A stretch of DNA of 64,000 bases. Source: Bacteroidota bacterium (GTDB taxonomy: Bacteria; Bacteroidota; Bacteroidia; M30B66). Below, one piece after another: positions 36,285-45,228 of this stretch. A model generated the notes under the pieces. That model did no database searches and was not told where the DNA came from. It was given only the letters and a program-made list of their open reading frames with translations. The stretch's first letter is position 1. Each line of letters starts with the position of its first letter. The position numbers and the translations under genes are program-made. The stretch is from positions 1 to 64,000 of the forward strand of contig JAIXYK010000046.1 of assembly GCA_027490225.1 (NCBI GenBank), in the 5' to 3' direction.

Positions 36285-36890
36285 ATGAAGAAGATAAAAC
36301 TTGAAATTTCTGGTTTGTCATACAGTCAAACACAAAGTGGAGCTTACGCATTGGTGTTAGGAGAGAGTGGTGGTAAAAGAAGGTTGCCCATAATAATTGG
36401 TGGATTTGAGGCACAGGCAATTGCGATTGAGCTTGAAAAAATGGCACCAACCCGTCCATTAACACACGACCTTTTTAAAACTTTCGCAGAATCTTTCTCC
36501 ATTAAAATTAATGAAGTTATCATTTATAATCTTGTAGAAGGTATATTTTATGCAAAGTTAATTTGCCAGCAAGAAGGAGCAAATGATATTGAAGTGGATG
36601 CAAGAACAAGTGATGCAATAGCACTAGCCGTAAGATTTAAGTGCCCAGTGTATACTTATGAGTTTATTTTAAGTTCTGCGGGAATATTAATTGATGATGA
36701 ACCGGGAACTGAATCAGATACTTCTTTGGCCGCAAATGCAGCAACTACAGCTGTTGTTAGTGCAGAAGGAGGAGATGAGTTATCTAGGAAATCTAAAGAA
36801 GAATTAAAAGATTTGTTACGCACAGCAATTGAAGATGAAGCCTATGAGCGCGCAGGGAAAATTCGAGATGAATTAGAAAAAAGGAAATAA
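36285..36890 (+). CDS. Bifunctional nuclease-family (DUF151) protein with UVR motif
   Basis: 201 aa. Residues ~1-130 match the BFN/DUF151 domain: LVLGESGGKRRLPIIIGGFEAQAIAIELEK-type start, RPLTHDLF, and DARTSDAIALAVRFKCPVYT. Residues ~165-201 form a UvrB/UvrC-type helical hairpin (SRKSKEELKDLLRTAIEDEAYERAGKIRDELEK). The plant and Thermotoga relatives have nuclease activity on RNA and DNA; the role in Bacteroidota is open. Possible promoter TTTG (36241)-N21-TACTTTC just upstream. Confidence 0.88.
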   Translation: MKKIKLEISGLSYSQTQSGAYALVLGESGGKRRLPIIIGGFEAQAIAIELEKMAPTRPLTHDLFKTFAESFSIKINEVIIYNLVEGIFYAKLICQQEGANDIEVDARTSDAIALAVRFKCPVYTYEFILSSAGILIDDEPGTESDTSLAANAATTAVVSAEGGDELSRKSKEELKDLLRTAIEDEAYERAGKIRDELEKRK

Positions 36891-36962
36891 AGATAAACGT
36901 CTAAGATTGCTTTGAATAAGGTTTAATTTCTATCCAGAACTTTATTCTAAACTTAAGAAAAT

Positions 36963-37034
36963 GCCGCGCCACCGATAGAGCTAGCTACCTGCCGAGGAAC
37001 GAGGCAAGTAGCAGCGATAGCGGGTTAAGGCGCC
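36963..37034. repeat. GC-rich imperfect palindromic element (REP-like)
   Basis: A 72-bp block far richer in G+C than its surroundings, between a nuclease gene and a convergent lipoprotein gene. Outer arms GCGCC (36966-36970)/GGCGC (37029-37033); inner arms GCTACCTGCC (36984-36993)/GGCAAGTAGC (37003-37012) with one mismatch and a 9-nt loop. This is the layout of a repetitive extragenic palindrome. Only one copy is in the window, so repetition is inferred. It has no T run and is not a standard terminator. Confidence 0.5.
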
Positions 37035-37048
37035 CAAATAACAAATAT

Positions 37049-38860
37049 TTATTCTTGGTCTGGATTTCTTTGTAATTCAAAAACACCATTTGTAATTGTT
37101 ACAGGAAATTCCTCAACGGTTTGTGTTACTTCATTAAAGAAAATGCGTTTTGCATCACCAGAGAAAGTACCTTTTATCTTACCTCCAACATTTCCATATT
37201 GCGTAACGTTTACTGTAAAATTGTCGCCCATGATATAGGAATTGGCTCCTATAGTAGTTGTAAATACTACATCATTATTGTTTGATACATTGAAATTACC
37301 TATTGAGTTTCCAGTAAAGCCAATTGTTATTGAATTGCCCTGCTCGCCAGATGCGATGCCAAAAGTTACATTTTCTGAAATTGTATAAATTGAAAAGGCT
37401 GTTAAAGGAATAGAACTAACTAATATGGTTTGGTTATTAAATCCGTCGCCATTAATTACAAAGCTTTGCTGTAATGCGCCACCTGAAGGATTGGTTGGAT
37501 CGACATTTCCACAAACATCAAATGCCCCAGCATTGGTGGTTCCTCCGCCTACTGATGGAAAGTTTATTGATACTGTTTCTGAAAAACCAGTAAAGGAGTT
37601 AACTATTGTTAAAGAAGCGGCTTGGCCATTGGCAGGTACAGCGATTCTAAATGTTCCGTCTCCTTCTATGGTGTTTGTAAAAGTATTTCCATTCCAGTTA
37701 ATAGCTGCATAACCAATAATTGGAAAGTTACTGCTGCAGGTAATAGTTCCGGAAATGTAAGCTGGACAAATGATGTTAATGGTTGGAACATTAAAAGTTT
37801 GACCGTCTGATACACCGTTAACAGGTACTTCATTAGAAACTATTCCTAATAAGGGTTGATTAACTTGTACGTTAAAATTAACTCCTGCAGGAACAAAACG
37901 CTCATAATATCCTTGATTATCAGTAATATCGCTTGTTTGGCCAATTTTTACTTTTATGCCTTCTACAGGTTGTCCGTTACAATCTAAAATTCTACCTCTT
38001 ACGGTACCTCTGTCGAATGGTGCATCGCAATTCCAGGTTGAGAAATGTGTAACTGTACCAACATATTCGTTTCCTTGAAGAGTAGCCTGGCCTTCTTCTT
38101 CCCAGATTCCTGAAGTTTCATTAAAGTGCCATAAAGGAATTGTGGAAGGGGCGTTTCCTATCATGTCTGCCGGAACTGGCATTGTAACGGTGGATGTATT
38201 TCCTGGGGCTAATTGTAATTCATTTCCAGCATCATCTGTTAATTGAACCATGAGCATTCCGAAAGATTGTAATTGTCTTGTTGTACCAGTTGATGAGGTC
38301 CCAATTAAATCAGCACCGGGTGTAATACTAGTAAAATCAGGGTCAGAAGGGTCAAGGTGCACAATAGCAACATTTAAATTTCCTGTATAAATTCCACCAC
38401 CAATTGCAGCAACACTATTAGCATTTATTCTAATTCCTGCGCCATTTGCTAAATCTAAATTTTGAGTTGATGTTGGTGTAATGTTAAAGTTTGGAGCGTT
38501 TTCTAACATCCTGATTTCAACCCTGGTAATTTCTCCTTTTTTGGGTTTAATACCTACGCTGCCATTGAAATAGCCAGATTTAGAACCAACTACAAAAGCA
38601 CGGTCATTATAAGTTACCTCACTGATTAGAAAAGCACCATTTGCATCAGTAACTGTTGATTTTCCACTCGCAGTAACTGTTGCTCCTGCTATTGGATTTC
38701 CTTGCTTGTTTTTAACCAAGCCACTTACAGCAGTAAGATTAGAATAATCGGAAGTAATTATTGGTTCAGCAAGGTCTTTTTTACAAGCATTGAAAGCAAC
38801 ACTGCTTATTATCAAAAGAGAAATTAAAAAAAACGTTGATTTTTTTAAATGTGTTTTCAT
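37049..38860 (-). CDS. Lipoprotein with carboxypeptidase-regulatory-like domains
   Basis: 603 aa. Lipoprotein signal with lipid Cys26 (SSVAFNAC) followed by KKD. A first regulatory-like Ig domain spans ~43-118 (SGLVKNKQGNPIAGATVTAS); a central all-beta region (~125-280) ends in IPLWHFNETSGIWEEEG and THFSTWNCDAP; a second such domain lies at ~285-365 (RGRILDCNGQPVEGIKVKIG); the C-terminal part (~370-603) is beta-rich with no motif I know. It is likely an outer-membrane-anchored surface lipoprotein. The promoter has a perfect -7 box and a palindrome at the activator position (38915-38930). Confidence 0.75.
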   Translation of the reverse strand: MKTHLKKSTFFLISLLIISSVAFNACKKDLAEPIITSDYSNLTAVSGLVKNKQGNPIAGATVTASGKSTVTDANGAFLISEVTYNDRAFVVGSKSGYFNGSVGIKPKKGEITRVEIRMLENAPNFNITPTSTQNLDLANGAGIRINANSVAAIGGGIYTGNLNVAIVHLDPSDPDFTSITPGADLIGTSSTGTTRQLQSFGMLMVQLTDDAGNELQLAPGNTSTVTMPVPADMIGNAPSTIPLWHFNETSGIWEEEGQATLQGNEYVGTVTHFSTWNCDAPFDRGTVRGRILDCNGQPVEGIKVKIGQTSDITDNQGYYERFVPAGVNFNVQVNQPLLGIVSNEVPVNGVSDGQTFNVPTINIICPAYISGTITCSSNFPIIGYAAINWNGNTFTNTIEGDGTFRIAVPANGQAASLTIVNSFTGFSETVSINFPSVGGGTTNAGAFDVCGNVDPTNPSGGALQQSFVINGDGFNNQTILVSSIPLTAFSIYTISENVTFGIASGEQGNSITIGFTGNSIGNFNVSNNNDVVFTTTIGANSYIMGDNFTVNVTQYGNVGGKIKGTFSGDAKRIFFNEVTQTVEEFPVTITNGVFELQRNPDQE

Positions 38861-38883
38861 GACGTAGCATTAATTTTAAGTGA

Positions 38884-38891
38884 CAAACCTA
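38884..38891 (-). promoter_or_regulatory. -7 promoter box before the lipoprotein gene
   Basis: TAGGTTTG on the minus strand, 23 nt before the ATG. The -33 TTTG box is absent, and the palindrome at 38915-38930 lies upstream in its place. Confidence 0.5.
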
Positions 38892-38914
38892 TTGAATAAG
38901 AATGTATTAAAATC

Positions 38915-38930
38915 TATGACATTTGTCATA
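38915..38930. promoter_or_regulatory. Candidate Crp/Fnr-type operator
   Basis: TATGACA-TT-TGTCATA is a perfect inverted repeat with 7-bp arms. Its centre lies about 35 bp upstream of the centre of the -7 box, which places it near -42 from the expected transcription start: the class II position for Crp/Fnr activators. The TGAC/GTCA half-sites fit that family. Confidence 0.5.
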
Positions 38931-38960
38931 TTTCAAAACATAAAATAAAAATCAATTCTA

Positions 38961-39383
38961 TTACCAATAAGACATTTTTAAACTTTGAGAAACTGGTTTG
39001 TTAGCAACAGAAATAGATGCAGATTCAAATGAAGGAGGGCCAACAGTTCCCATTGCCTGATTTGAGAAACAAAAACCTTCTTTTGGTATTCCAAAAAAGC
39101 CAGTATCTAATTTTTGATTGTCGTTTTCGTCATGTATAATACCAGCTGCGTATTTTCCCGGAGGAATATCTGTAAAAACAATGGTGAGTTGTCCTTTTAC
39201 AGCTTTTACCCTTTGTTTTTTAAATGTTAATGCTGGTTTATCTGGAAATCCTTTTTCGCTGTTGTATAAAGCTACGAGTACATAACCTTTATCGTTTTTT
39301 ATATTAGCAATGTTGAAACTAATACTTTGTGATTGGTTTTCTAAACTTAGCATTCCAATTAAATAGATGAATAATGTAATCAT
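38961..39383 (-). CDS. DUF2141 family secreted protein
   Basis: 140 aa. N-terminal hydrophobic segment (1-11), then the DUF2141 beta-sandwich: KNDKGYVLVALYNSEKGFP, FTDIPPGKYAAGIIHDENDN, LDTGFFGIPKEGFCFSNQA. Members are small periplasmic or secreted proteins of unknown role. It lies upstream of the carboxypeptidase-regulatory-like lipoprotein gene in the same direction, with a 100-bp gap that holds that gene's own promoter. Confidence 0.85.
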   Translation of the reverse strand: MITLFIYLIGMLSLENQSQSISFNIANIKNDKGYVLVALYNSEKGFPDKPALTFKKQRVKAVKGQLTIVFTDIPPGKYAAGIIHDENDNQKLDTGFFGIPKEGFCFSNQAMGTVGPPSFESASISVANKPVSQSLKMSYW

Positions 39384-39422
39384 ATGATATAGAACTCAAA
39401 TAAATAAAATTTGTTTGATATA

Positions 39423-39453
39423 ATTGCAACAACCAAACTGAATTGTACATTCG
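39423..39453 (+). promoter_or_regulatory. Promoter that sets the start of the unknown gene at 39471
   Basis: ATTG (39423-39426), 19 nt, TACATTCG (39446-39453): one mismatch in each box. It ends 17 nt before the ATG at 39471, so the in-frame ATG at 39411 lies upstream of the promoter and is unlikely to be used. Confidence 0.4.
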
Positions 39454-39470
39454 CAGCATTAAAAAACAAT

Positions 39471-40085
39471 ATGACAACTTTACTCCAATTCTTAGAAGAT
39501 AAACCTTTACCGTGCTGGGTTTTATTAAAAAATGCGAACCTTAAGTTTAGTATGGGCAAAGGGTATCAAATTACTGATTATGAGGAAATTGATTGGGCTC
39601 CATATTATGAACCTTTGGTTGATAAAATTCCACATCCATTATTGTTAAACACCCGTGAAGCAAAAGAATTGGCGAGTTACCGTTTTAGTGAAGAAGAATT
39701 AAAAGCTGGAGTTTTTCATTTTGACAATTTGCCTTCAGCACTTTTAAGCGAAGCAAATGATAAAGAGTTGTTTGGTGATGCTTACACGATTTTCTGGGTA
39801 ATTCCTCCTGATAAAGAAGCTGTGATTAGCTTAGTGTGCGATAAATTAGAAAAAGAGGCGCATGGTAGAATTAGCGCTGAACAACTTAAAAATCTTTGGG
39901 ATAGTTGTATTGATAGAATTTTTATTAGATATGATGAAAACTCTGATATCACAGAAATTGCAATGTTGATGCAAGATTTACAAGAGGAATTAATTGAAAG
40001 AATATCAGGTTTAGATAAAGCACCAACAGAAGAAGCTTGGGAAGTATTGAATGAGGATGAATTCTGGAACGAAGAAGAATTCTAA
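39471..40085 (+). CDS. Conserved-looking protein of unknown function
   Basis: 204 aa from the ATG chosen by promoter position. A soluble acidic protein with no signal peptide or membrane helix; Trp-rich N-terminal part (LEDKPLPCWVLLKNANLKFS, EIDWAPYYEPL) and a Glu-rich C-terminal end (EVLNEDEFWNEEEF). I do not recognise the family. Its end overlaps the TIGR02757 gene by up to 35 bp, and a DNA ligase follows, so the three probably form one transcript. Confidence 0.7.
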   Translation: MTTLLQFLEDKPLPCWVLLKNANLKFSMGKGYQITDYEEIDWAPYYEPLVDKIPHPLLLNTREAKELASYRFSEEELKAGVFHFDNLPSALLSEANDKELFGDAYTIFWVIPPDKEAVISLVCDKLEKEAHGRISAEQLKNLWDSCIDRIFIRYDENSDITEIAMLMQDLQEELIERISGLDKAPTEEAWEVLNEDEFWNEEEF

Positions 40086-40857
40086 GCCATTCACCAAGAA
40101 TGAATTAAAAGAACTATTGGAAGAAAAAGCAGATTTGTACAATCGCTTCTCTTTTATAGAAACTGACCCTATTTCAATTCCACATAGGTTTACTAAAAAA
40201 GAAGACATTGAAATTGCTGCATTTTTAACTGCAACAATTGCCTGGGGTCAACGATTTACGTTGATAAAAAATGCAAATTATCTGCTTGATAATATGGACA
40301 ATGCACCATTTGATTTTATTACATCTTTCACAAAAAAAGATTTAAAACCATTTGAAACATTCGTTCACCGAACTTTTAACCATGTAGACTGTATTTTCTT
40401 TTTGAATGCAATCCAGCGCTTGTACAAGGAATTCGGTTCTTTGGAAGCTGCATTTCAAACAGAAGGAAGTGAAGTTAAAAATGGCATCATTGCATTTCGG
40501 AGTAGGTTTTTAGGAAACAATGCTCCACAAAGAACTTCCAGACACGTAGCTGATCCTTCTGCAGGTTCTGCTGCCAAACGCATCAATATGTTTTTAAGGT
40601 GGATGGTGCGCAAAGATGAACGAAAAATAGATTTTGGAATTTGGAATGTGTTTAAAACATCTCAGTTGTATTGTCCATTAGATGTGCATTCGGGCGGTGT
40701 AGGCCGCAAACTTGGAATATTAGACAGAAAACAAGATGATTGGAGAGCCGTAGAAGAATTGACCGCAAATTTGCGCATTTTCGATGCTCTGGATCCTGTA
40801 AAATACGATTATGCTTTGTTTGGTTTGGGTGCTTTTGAAGGTTTTAGAAAAGACTAG
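40051..40857 (+). CDS. TIGR02757 (DUF2400) family protein
   Basis: 268 aa (ATG at 40057 is an equally good start). Family blocks: EEKADLYNRFSFIETDPISIPHRF, DIEIAAFLTATIAWGQR, then RHVADPSAGSAAKRINMFLRWMVRKD and CPLDVHSGGVGRKLGILDRKQDDW. The helical layout and the R-x-N-M-F-L-R-W-M block suggest a distant link to HhH-GPD-like base-excision proteins, but no activity has been assigned. The start lies inside the end of the upstream gene; the ATP-dependent ligase gene begins 2 bp after its stop. Confidence 0.85.
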   Translation: MRMNSGTKKNSKPFTKNELKELLEEKADLYNRFSFIETDPISIPHRFTKKEDIEIAAFLTATIAWGQRFTLIKNANYLLDNMDNAPFDFITSFTKKDLKPFETFVHRTFNHVDCIFFLNAIQRLYKEFGSLEAAFQTEGSEVKNGIIAFRSRFLGNNAPQRTSRHVADPSAGSAAKRINMFLRWMVRKDERKIDFGIWNVFKTSQLYCPLDVHSGGVGRKLGILDRKQDDWRAVEELTANLRIFDALDPVKYDYALFGLGAFEGFRKD

Positions 40858-40859
40858 CC

Positions 40860-42470
40860 ATGCAAGCATTTTCTGAGCTTTACAATTTACTCGACCAAAC
40901 AAACAGCACCAATGAAAAGGTGAATTTATTGGCAGATTATTTCAAAGAAACACCACCTGAAAATAGTATCTGGGCTTTGGCACTTTTGTGTGGTAGAAGA
41001 CCTAAACGTACTGTAAATTCAGGTATGCTGAGAACCTGGGCAGCCGAATTAGCAGGAATTCCCGATTGGCTTTTCGAAGAAAGTTACCATACCATAGGAG
41101 ATTTAGCCGAAACCATAGCTTTATTGGTTGACCAACAATCGAGTGCAGATTCAAAACCATTGTGGGAATGGATGTTCAAATTGAATCAATTAGCTGGTAA
41201 AACTGAGGAAGAGAAAAAGGCTTTTATAGTTGAAGCTTGGCAGCAAATGGATGCCTCAGAGCGCTTCGTATTCAATAAGTTAATAACAGGAGGATTTCGT
41301 GTTGGCGTATCGCAAAAGTTGGTAGAAAAAGCATTGGCCAAAGTAACCGGAATAGAAGCTTCTATTATTGCGCACCGTTTAATGGGAAACTGGACACCAG
41401 ATTCTATCGCCTTTAAAGATTTAATTGAGCAGCAAGTATCGGCAGAAAATCTGTCCCAACCTTATCCGTTCTTTTTAGCTTATCCATTGCAAGATTTACC
41501 CGAAACATTGGGAAATGCAGCTGATTGGTTTGCCGAATGGAAATGGGATGGCATTAGAGGACAAATTATAATTCGAGGAGGTGAAATTTTTGTATGGTCT
41601 CGCGGTGAAGAATTGGTAACAACGAAATTCCCAGAATACCATTCATTGTTAGAAAAGCTTCCCGATGGAACTGTGTTAGATGCTGAAATTGTGTGTTGGA
41701 AAGATGGAAATGTACTTCCTTTTCAATTGTTGCAAACGCGCATCAGCAGGAAAAATCTAAGCAATAAGCAGCTTGCAGAAGCTCCGGCAGGACTTATTGC
41801 ATATGATATTTTTGAATTTGAAGGAAATGACGTGAGAAGTTTGGCGCATACGGAAAGAAGAAAATTGCTTGAAAATATTGTTTCAAATGCAGCGTTGGAT
41901 GCTTTACAAATTTCACCACTCATTGAATTTGAAAATTGGGAGCAATTGTCACAGCAAAGACTGCAGGCAAGAGAAATGAACAGCGAAGGATTAATGATAA
42001 AACGCAAAGAGGCACCATATCAAGTGGGCAGAAAAAGAGGCGATTGGTGGAAATGGAAACTCGACCCAATGAGTATTGACGCAGTGCTCATTTATGCTAT
42101 GCAAGGACATGGCAGAAGGGCAAATTTATATACCGATTACACTTTTGCTATTTGGAACAATGGTCAATTGGTTTCATTTGCAAAAGCTTACTCAGGATTA
42201 ACAGATGCAGAAATTAAGGAAGTAGACAGTTTTGTAAAAGCCAATACTATTGAAAAATTTGGACCCGTAAGAAGTGTAAAAGCCGAATTGGTTTTTGAAA
42301 TTGGTTTCGAAGGAATTCAAAAAAGCAGTAGGCATAAATCTGGCGTTGCACTTCGGTTTCCGCGTATTTTGAGGTGGAGAAAAGATAAAGTTGCAGCTGA
42401 AGCAAATCAGTTAAGTGACCTTATCGAATTGATTGATAATCTTGAAAAAAAAGCAATTAAAAACAAGTAA
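40860..42470 (+). CDS. ATP-dependent DNA ligase
   Basis: 536 aa. N-terminal helical DNA-binding domain (~1-200), then a nucleotidyltransferase domain with motif I EWKWDGIR (adenylated Lys228), motif III-like FVWSRGEE and LDAEIVCW, motif IV SEGLMIKR and motif V WWKWKLDP; the C-terminal OB domain ends with HKSGVALRFPRILRWRKDK. It seals nicks using ATP. It is an accessory repair ligase, since the replicative NAD-dependent LigA is encoded 3.7 kb downstream. The helicase and nuclease usually paired with this ligase type are not next to it. Confidence 0.92.
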   Translation: MQAFSELYNLLDQTNSTNEKVNLLADYFKETPPENSIWALALLCGRRPKRTVNSGMLRTWAAELAGIPDWLFEESYHTIGDLAETIALLVDQQSSADSKPLWEWMFKLNQLAGKTEEEKKAFIVEAWQQMDASERFVFNKLITGGFRVGVSQKLVEKALAKVTGIEASIIAHRLMGNWTPDSIAFKDLIEQQVSAENLSQPYPFFLAYPLQDLPETLGNAADWFAEWKWDGIRGQIIIRGGEIFVWSRGEELVTTKFPEYHSLLEKLPDGTVLDAEIVCWKDGNVLPFQLLQTRISRKNLSNKQLAEAPAGLIAYDIFEFEGNDVRSLAHTERRKLLENIVSNAALDALQISPLIEFENWEQLSQQRLQAREMNSEGLMIKRKEAPYQVGRKRGDWWKWKLDPMSIDAVLIYAMQGHGRRANLYTDYTFAIWNNGQLVSFAKAYSGLTDAEIKEVDSFVKANTIEKFGPVRSVKAELVFEIGFEGIQKSSRHKSGVALRFPRILRWRKDKVAAEANQLSDLIELIDNLEKKAIKNK

Positions 42471-42503
42471 ATATATTCATCTTTGCACCCTTAAAATTTT
42501 AAT

Positions 42504-45227
42504 ATGAAGTACACCATCCGTATTGCAATCGCAGCATTCTTGTTTGTTTCTGTAATAAGCGAATCTTGTAAAACGCACAAAAAAGACCAGGCCTCGGCAG
42601 ATGCTTTGGCACAGCAAATTGCAGATTCATTAGCTGCTTCAGCTGCAATAGATTCCATGTTTAATCTTCCTGAATATGAAGTGGATGCTAAAAGTATGGA
42701 ATCGGAAAACAGATACAATGCAAGTGCAAAAAGGGTAAACGATATTTTAAATACCAAATTGGAAGTTAGCTTCAACTTTGCAACAGCGCAATTAAATGGT
42801 AAAGCCACCATTGATATTCAACCATATTTTTACGCTACCGATTCATTAGTTTTAGATGCAAAAAGCTTTGATATTGAAAAAGTAGCCATGCTCAGCAAAG
42901 ATGGTGCAATGAGCGATTTAAATTTCAAATACGACAGTGCTCAGATTCATATTGGTCTTGGAAAAATGTTCACTAAAAATGAGACCTACAGAATTTTCAT
43001 TCAATACAAAGCAAATCCGAATAAGGTAAAAAATGCAAGCAGTGCAGCAATTACAGATGCAAAAGGACTTTATTTCATTGACAATAAGGAAGAAGATGAT
43101 GAAAAACCAACACAGATTTGGACACAGGGTGAAACAGAATCAAACTCTTGCTGGTTTCCAACGATTGACAAGCCTAATGAAAAAATGACACATGAGTTGC
43201 AGATTACAGTTCCAAGGAAATACAAGACTTTAAGTAATGGATTGATGGTTTCTTCAAAAGATAACAAAGATGAAACCCGCACCGATATTTGGAAAATGGA
43301 TATGCCCAATACGCCATACTTAGTAATGATGGCAATTGGTGAATATGCTGTTGTTAAAGATACATGGCGCAAAATTGCGGTGGATTATTATGTAGAACCT
43401 AAATTTGAGCCATATGCAAAAGAGATTTTTGGAAACACTCCCGAAATGTTGGAATTCTTTTCTAAAAAATTAGGAGTAGATTATCCTTGGCCTAAATATT
43501 CTCAAGTAGTTGTGCGCGACTATGTTTCGGGAGCGATGGAAAATACATCAGCTACAATTTTTGGAGAATTCATTCAACAAACACCTAAACAAAGGTTAGA
43601 TACCGATTTTGAAGATGTAATTGCGCATGAGCTTTTCCACCATTGGTTTGGAGATTTGGTTACTTGTGAATCATGGTCAAACTTACCATTGAATGAATCA
43701 TTTGCAACGTATTCTGAATATTTGTGGAAAGAGCATAAATATGGTAGAGATGATGCAGATCATCATTTAGCTGCCGATTTAAAAACTTATTTAGATGAAT
43801 CTGTTCAAAAGCAAGAAAATCTTATCCGTTTTAATTACGAATTCCGTGAGGACATGTTCGACAGACATTCTTACCAAAAAGGTGGAACTGTTTTACACAT
43901 GTTGCGCAAATATGTTGGTGATGAAGCATTTTTCGAATCATTAAAAACATATTTAAATGACAACAGATTTCAATCAGTTGAAATTCATAATCTTCGTTTG
44001 GCTTTTGAAAAAGTAACAGGTGAAGATTTGAATTGGTTTTTCAATCAGTGGTTTTTAGGAAAAGGTCACCCATCAGTAGAAGCTGCAACAGAATACAATG
44101 CAGAAAATAAAACAATTGCTATTATTTTAAGCCAAACACCAAGTACTGACGATGGTAAAGTGTTCCAATTACCATTAGATGTCGATTTATACATCAATGG
44201 AAAAGTAAGAAGAGAGCGCGTTGTGATGAAAAAAGACAATGAGGTTTTTACAATTTCTGTTGAAGCAGAACCTACATTGGTTGTGGTTGATGCGGAGAAT
44301 ATGCTGACAGGAAATTTCAATATGCCGATAACAATTGAACAAGCTCAATTTCAGTATTTAAATGCACCCTTGTATTATCATAGATTAAAAGCTGTTGAAA
44401 CAATGGCACAAAATGCTGACCAGCCGGGTGTTTCCTCTGTATTAAAATTAGCATTGAACGATAAATTCTGGAACATTCGATTAATGGCATTAAAGGCAAT
44501 AGAGCCTTTGTTGACAAGTGAGGGAGCTGATTTCAAAACTACTATTGAACAAATTGCAAAGAATGATAAAAAATCTGCCGTGAGAGCAGAAGCTATTAGA
44601 CAATTAATGGCTTACAATAAGCAACCTGGAATTTTCGATTTGTTTACAGCTGCATTAAATGATAGTTCTGCGCAGGTTCAAGGTGCTGCAATTGCAGCGA
44701 TGTATCAAACAGATGCTGCTAAAACAAGAGAAGTTGCCGAGAAGATGGAAACCACAGCTACAGGCGATATGCTGACTTCTATAGCAGCTATATATACTGC
44801 TTCTGCAACTCCAAACAAAATTGAGTTTTTCAGTAAAGCATTCCAAAGAATTAAAGAACCAAATGATAAGTATTTCTTTGTTCAGATTATGGGTAAATAC
44901 GCTCTTTCTCAAGATGAGGGCACGGTTTACAAATCTGTTCCAACGTTTGAGAATATTGCAAAAACTTCTAAGGAATGGTGGTTACGACTTTCTGGAATTC
45001 AAGTATTGGCTGAATACCAGGCATTTTATGATGCTAAGGTTGATGAATTAAGTGCATCAATTGCAGAGATTAAGGAAAAAGGAACAGATGTTTCAAAAGT
45101 TCAAACCATGGAAATGGACCAAACCTTATTGAAAAAGAAATCAACAGAAATTGACGTAATTTTTGATACCATTCGTGAAACTGAAAAAGACCCAAATCTT
45201 ACTCGTATCTTGAATATGGTGAAGTAA
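42504..45227 (+). CDS. M1-family aminopeptidase, lipoprotein
   Basis: 907 aa. Lipoprotein-type signal (lipid Cys22 in VISESC), an N-terminal beta domain (~70-260), and a gluzincin catalytic domain with GAMEN (substrate-binding), HELFHH (zinc His375 and His379, catalytic Glu376) and NESF (zinc Glu398). The last ~270 residues are HEAT-like helical repeats (LKLALNDKFWNIRLMALKAI). It removes N-terminal amino acids from peptides, here probably at the outer or periplasmic face. A CATCTTTG -7-like box precedes it. Confidence 0.92.
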   Translation: MKYTIRIAIAAFLFVSVISESCKTHKKDQASADALAQQIADSLAASAAIDSMFNLPEYEVDAKSMESENRYNASAKRVNDILNTKLEVSFNFATAQLNGKATIDIQPYFYATDSLVLDAKSFDIEKVAMLSKDGAMSDLNFKYDSAQIHIGLGKMFTKNETYRIFIQYKANPNKVKNASSAAITDAKGLYFIDNKEEDDEKPTQIWTQGETESNSCWFPTIDKPNEKMTHELQITVPRKYKTLSNGLMVSSKDNKDETRTDIWKMDMPNTPYLVMMAIGEYAVVKDTWRKIAVDYYVEPKFEPYAKEIFGNTPEMLEFFSKKLGVDYPWPKYSQVVVRDYVSGAMENTSATIFGEFIQQTPKQRLDTDFEDVIAHELFHHWFGDLVTCESWSNLPLNESFATYSEYLWKEHKYGRDDADHHLAADLKTYLDESVQKQENLIRFNYEFREDMFDRHSYQKGGTVLHMLRKYVGDEAFFESLKTYLNDNRFQSVEIHNLRLAFEKVTGEDLNWFFNQWFLGKGHPSVEAATEYNAENKTIAIILSQTPSTDDGKVFQLPLDVDLYINGKVRRERVVMKKDNEVFTISVEAEPTLVVVDAENMLTGNFNMPITIEQAQFQYLNAPLYYHRLKAVETMAQNADQPGVSSVLKLALNDKFWNIRLMALKAIEPLLTSEGADFKTTIEQIAKNDKKSAVRAEAIRQLMAYNKQPGIFDLFTAALNDSSAQVQGAAIAAMYQTDAAKTREVAEKMETTATGDMLTSIAAIYTASATPNKIEFFSKAFQRIKEPNDKYFFVQIMGKYALSQDEGTVYKSVPTFENIAKTSKEWWLRLSGIQVLAEYQAFYDAKVDELSASIAEIKEKGTDVSKVQTMEMDQTLLKKKSTEIDVIFDTIRETEKDPNLTRILNMVK

Positions 45228-45228
45228 A

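Noticed and set aside
39411-39470. Upstream in-frame ATG for the unknown gene
   Set aside because: A plausible promoter (39423-39453) lies downstream of it, and the added 20 residues look like translated intergenic DNA.
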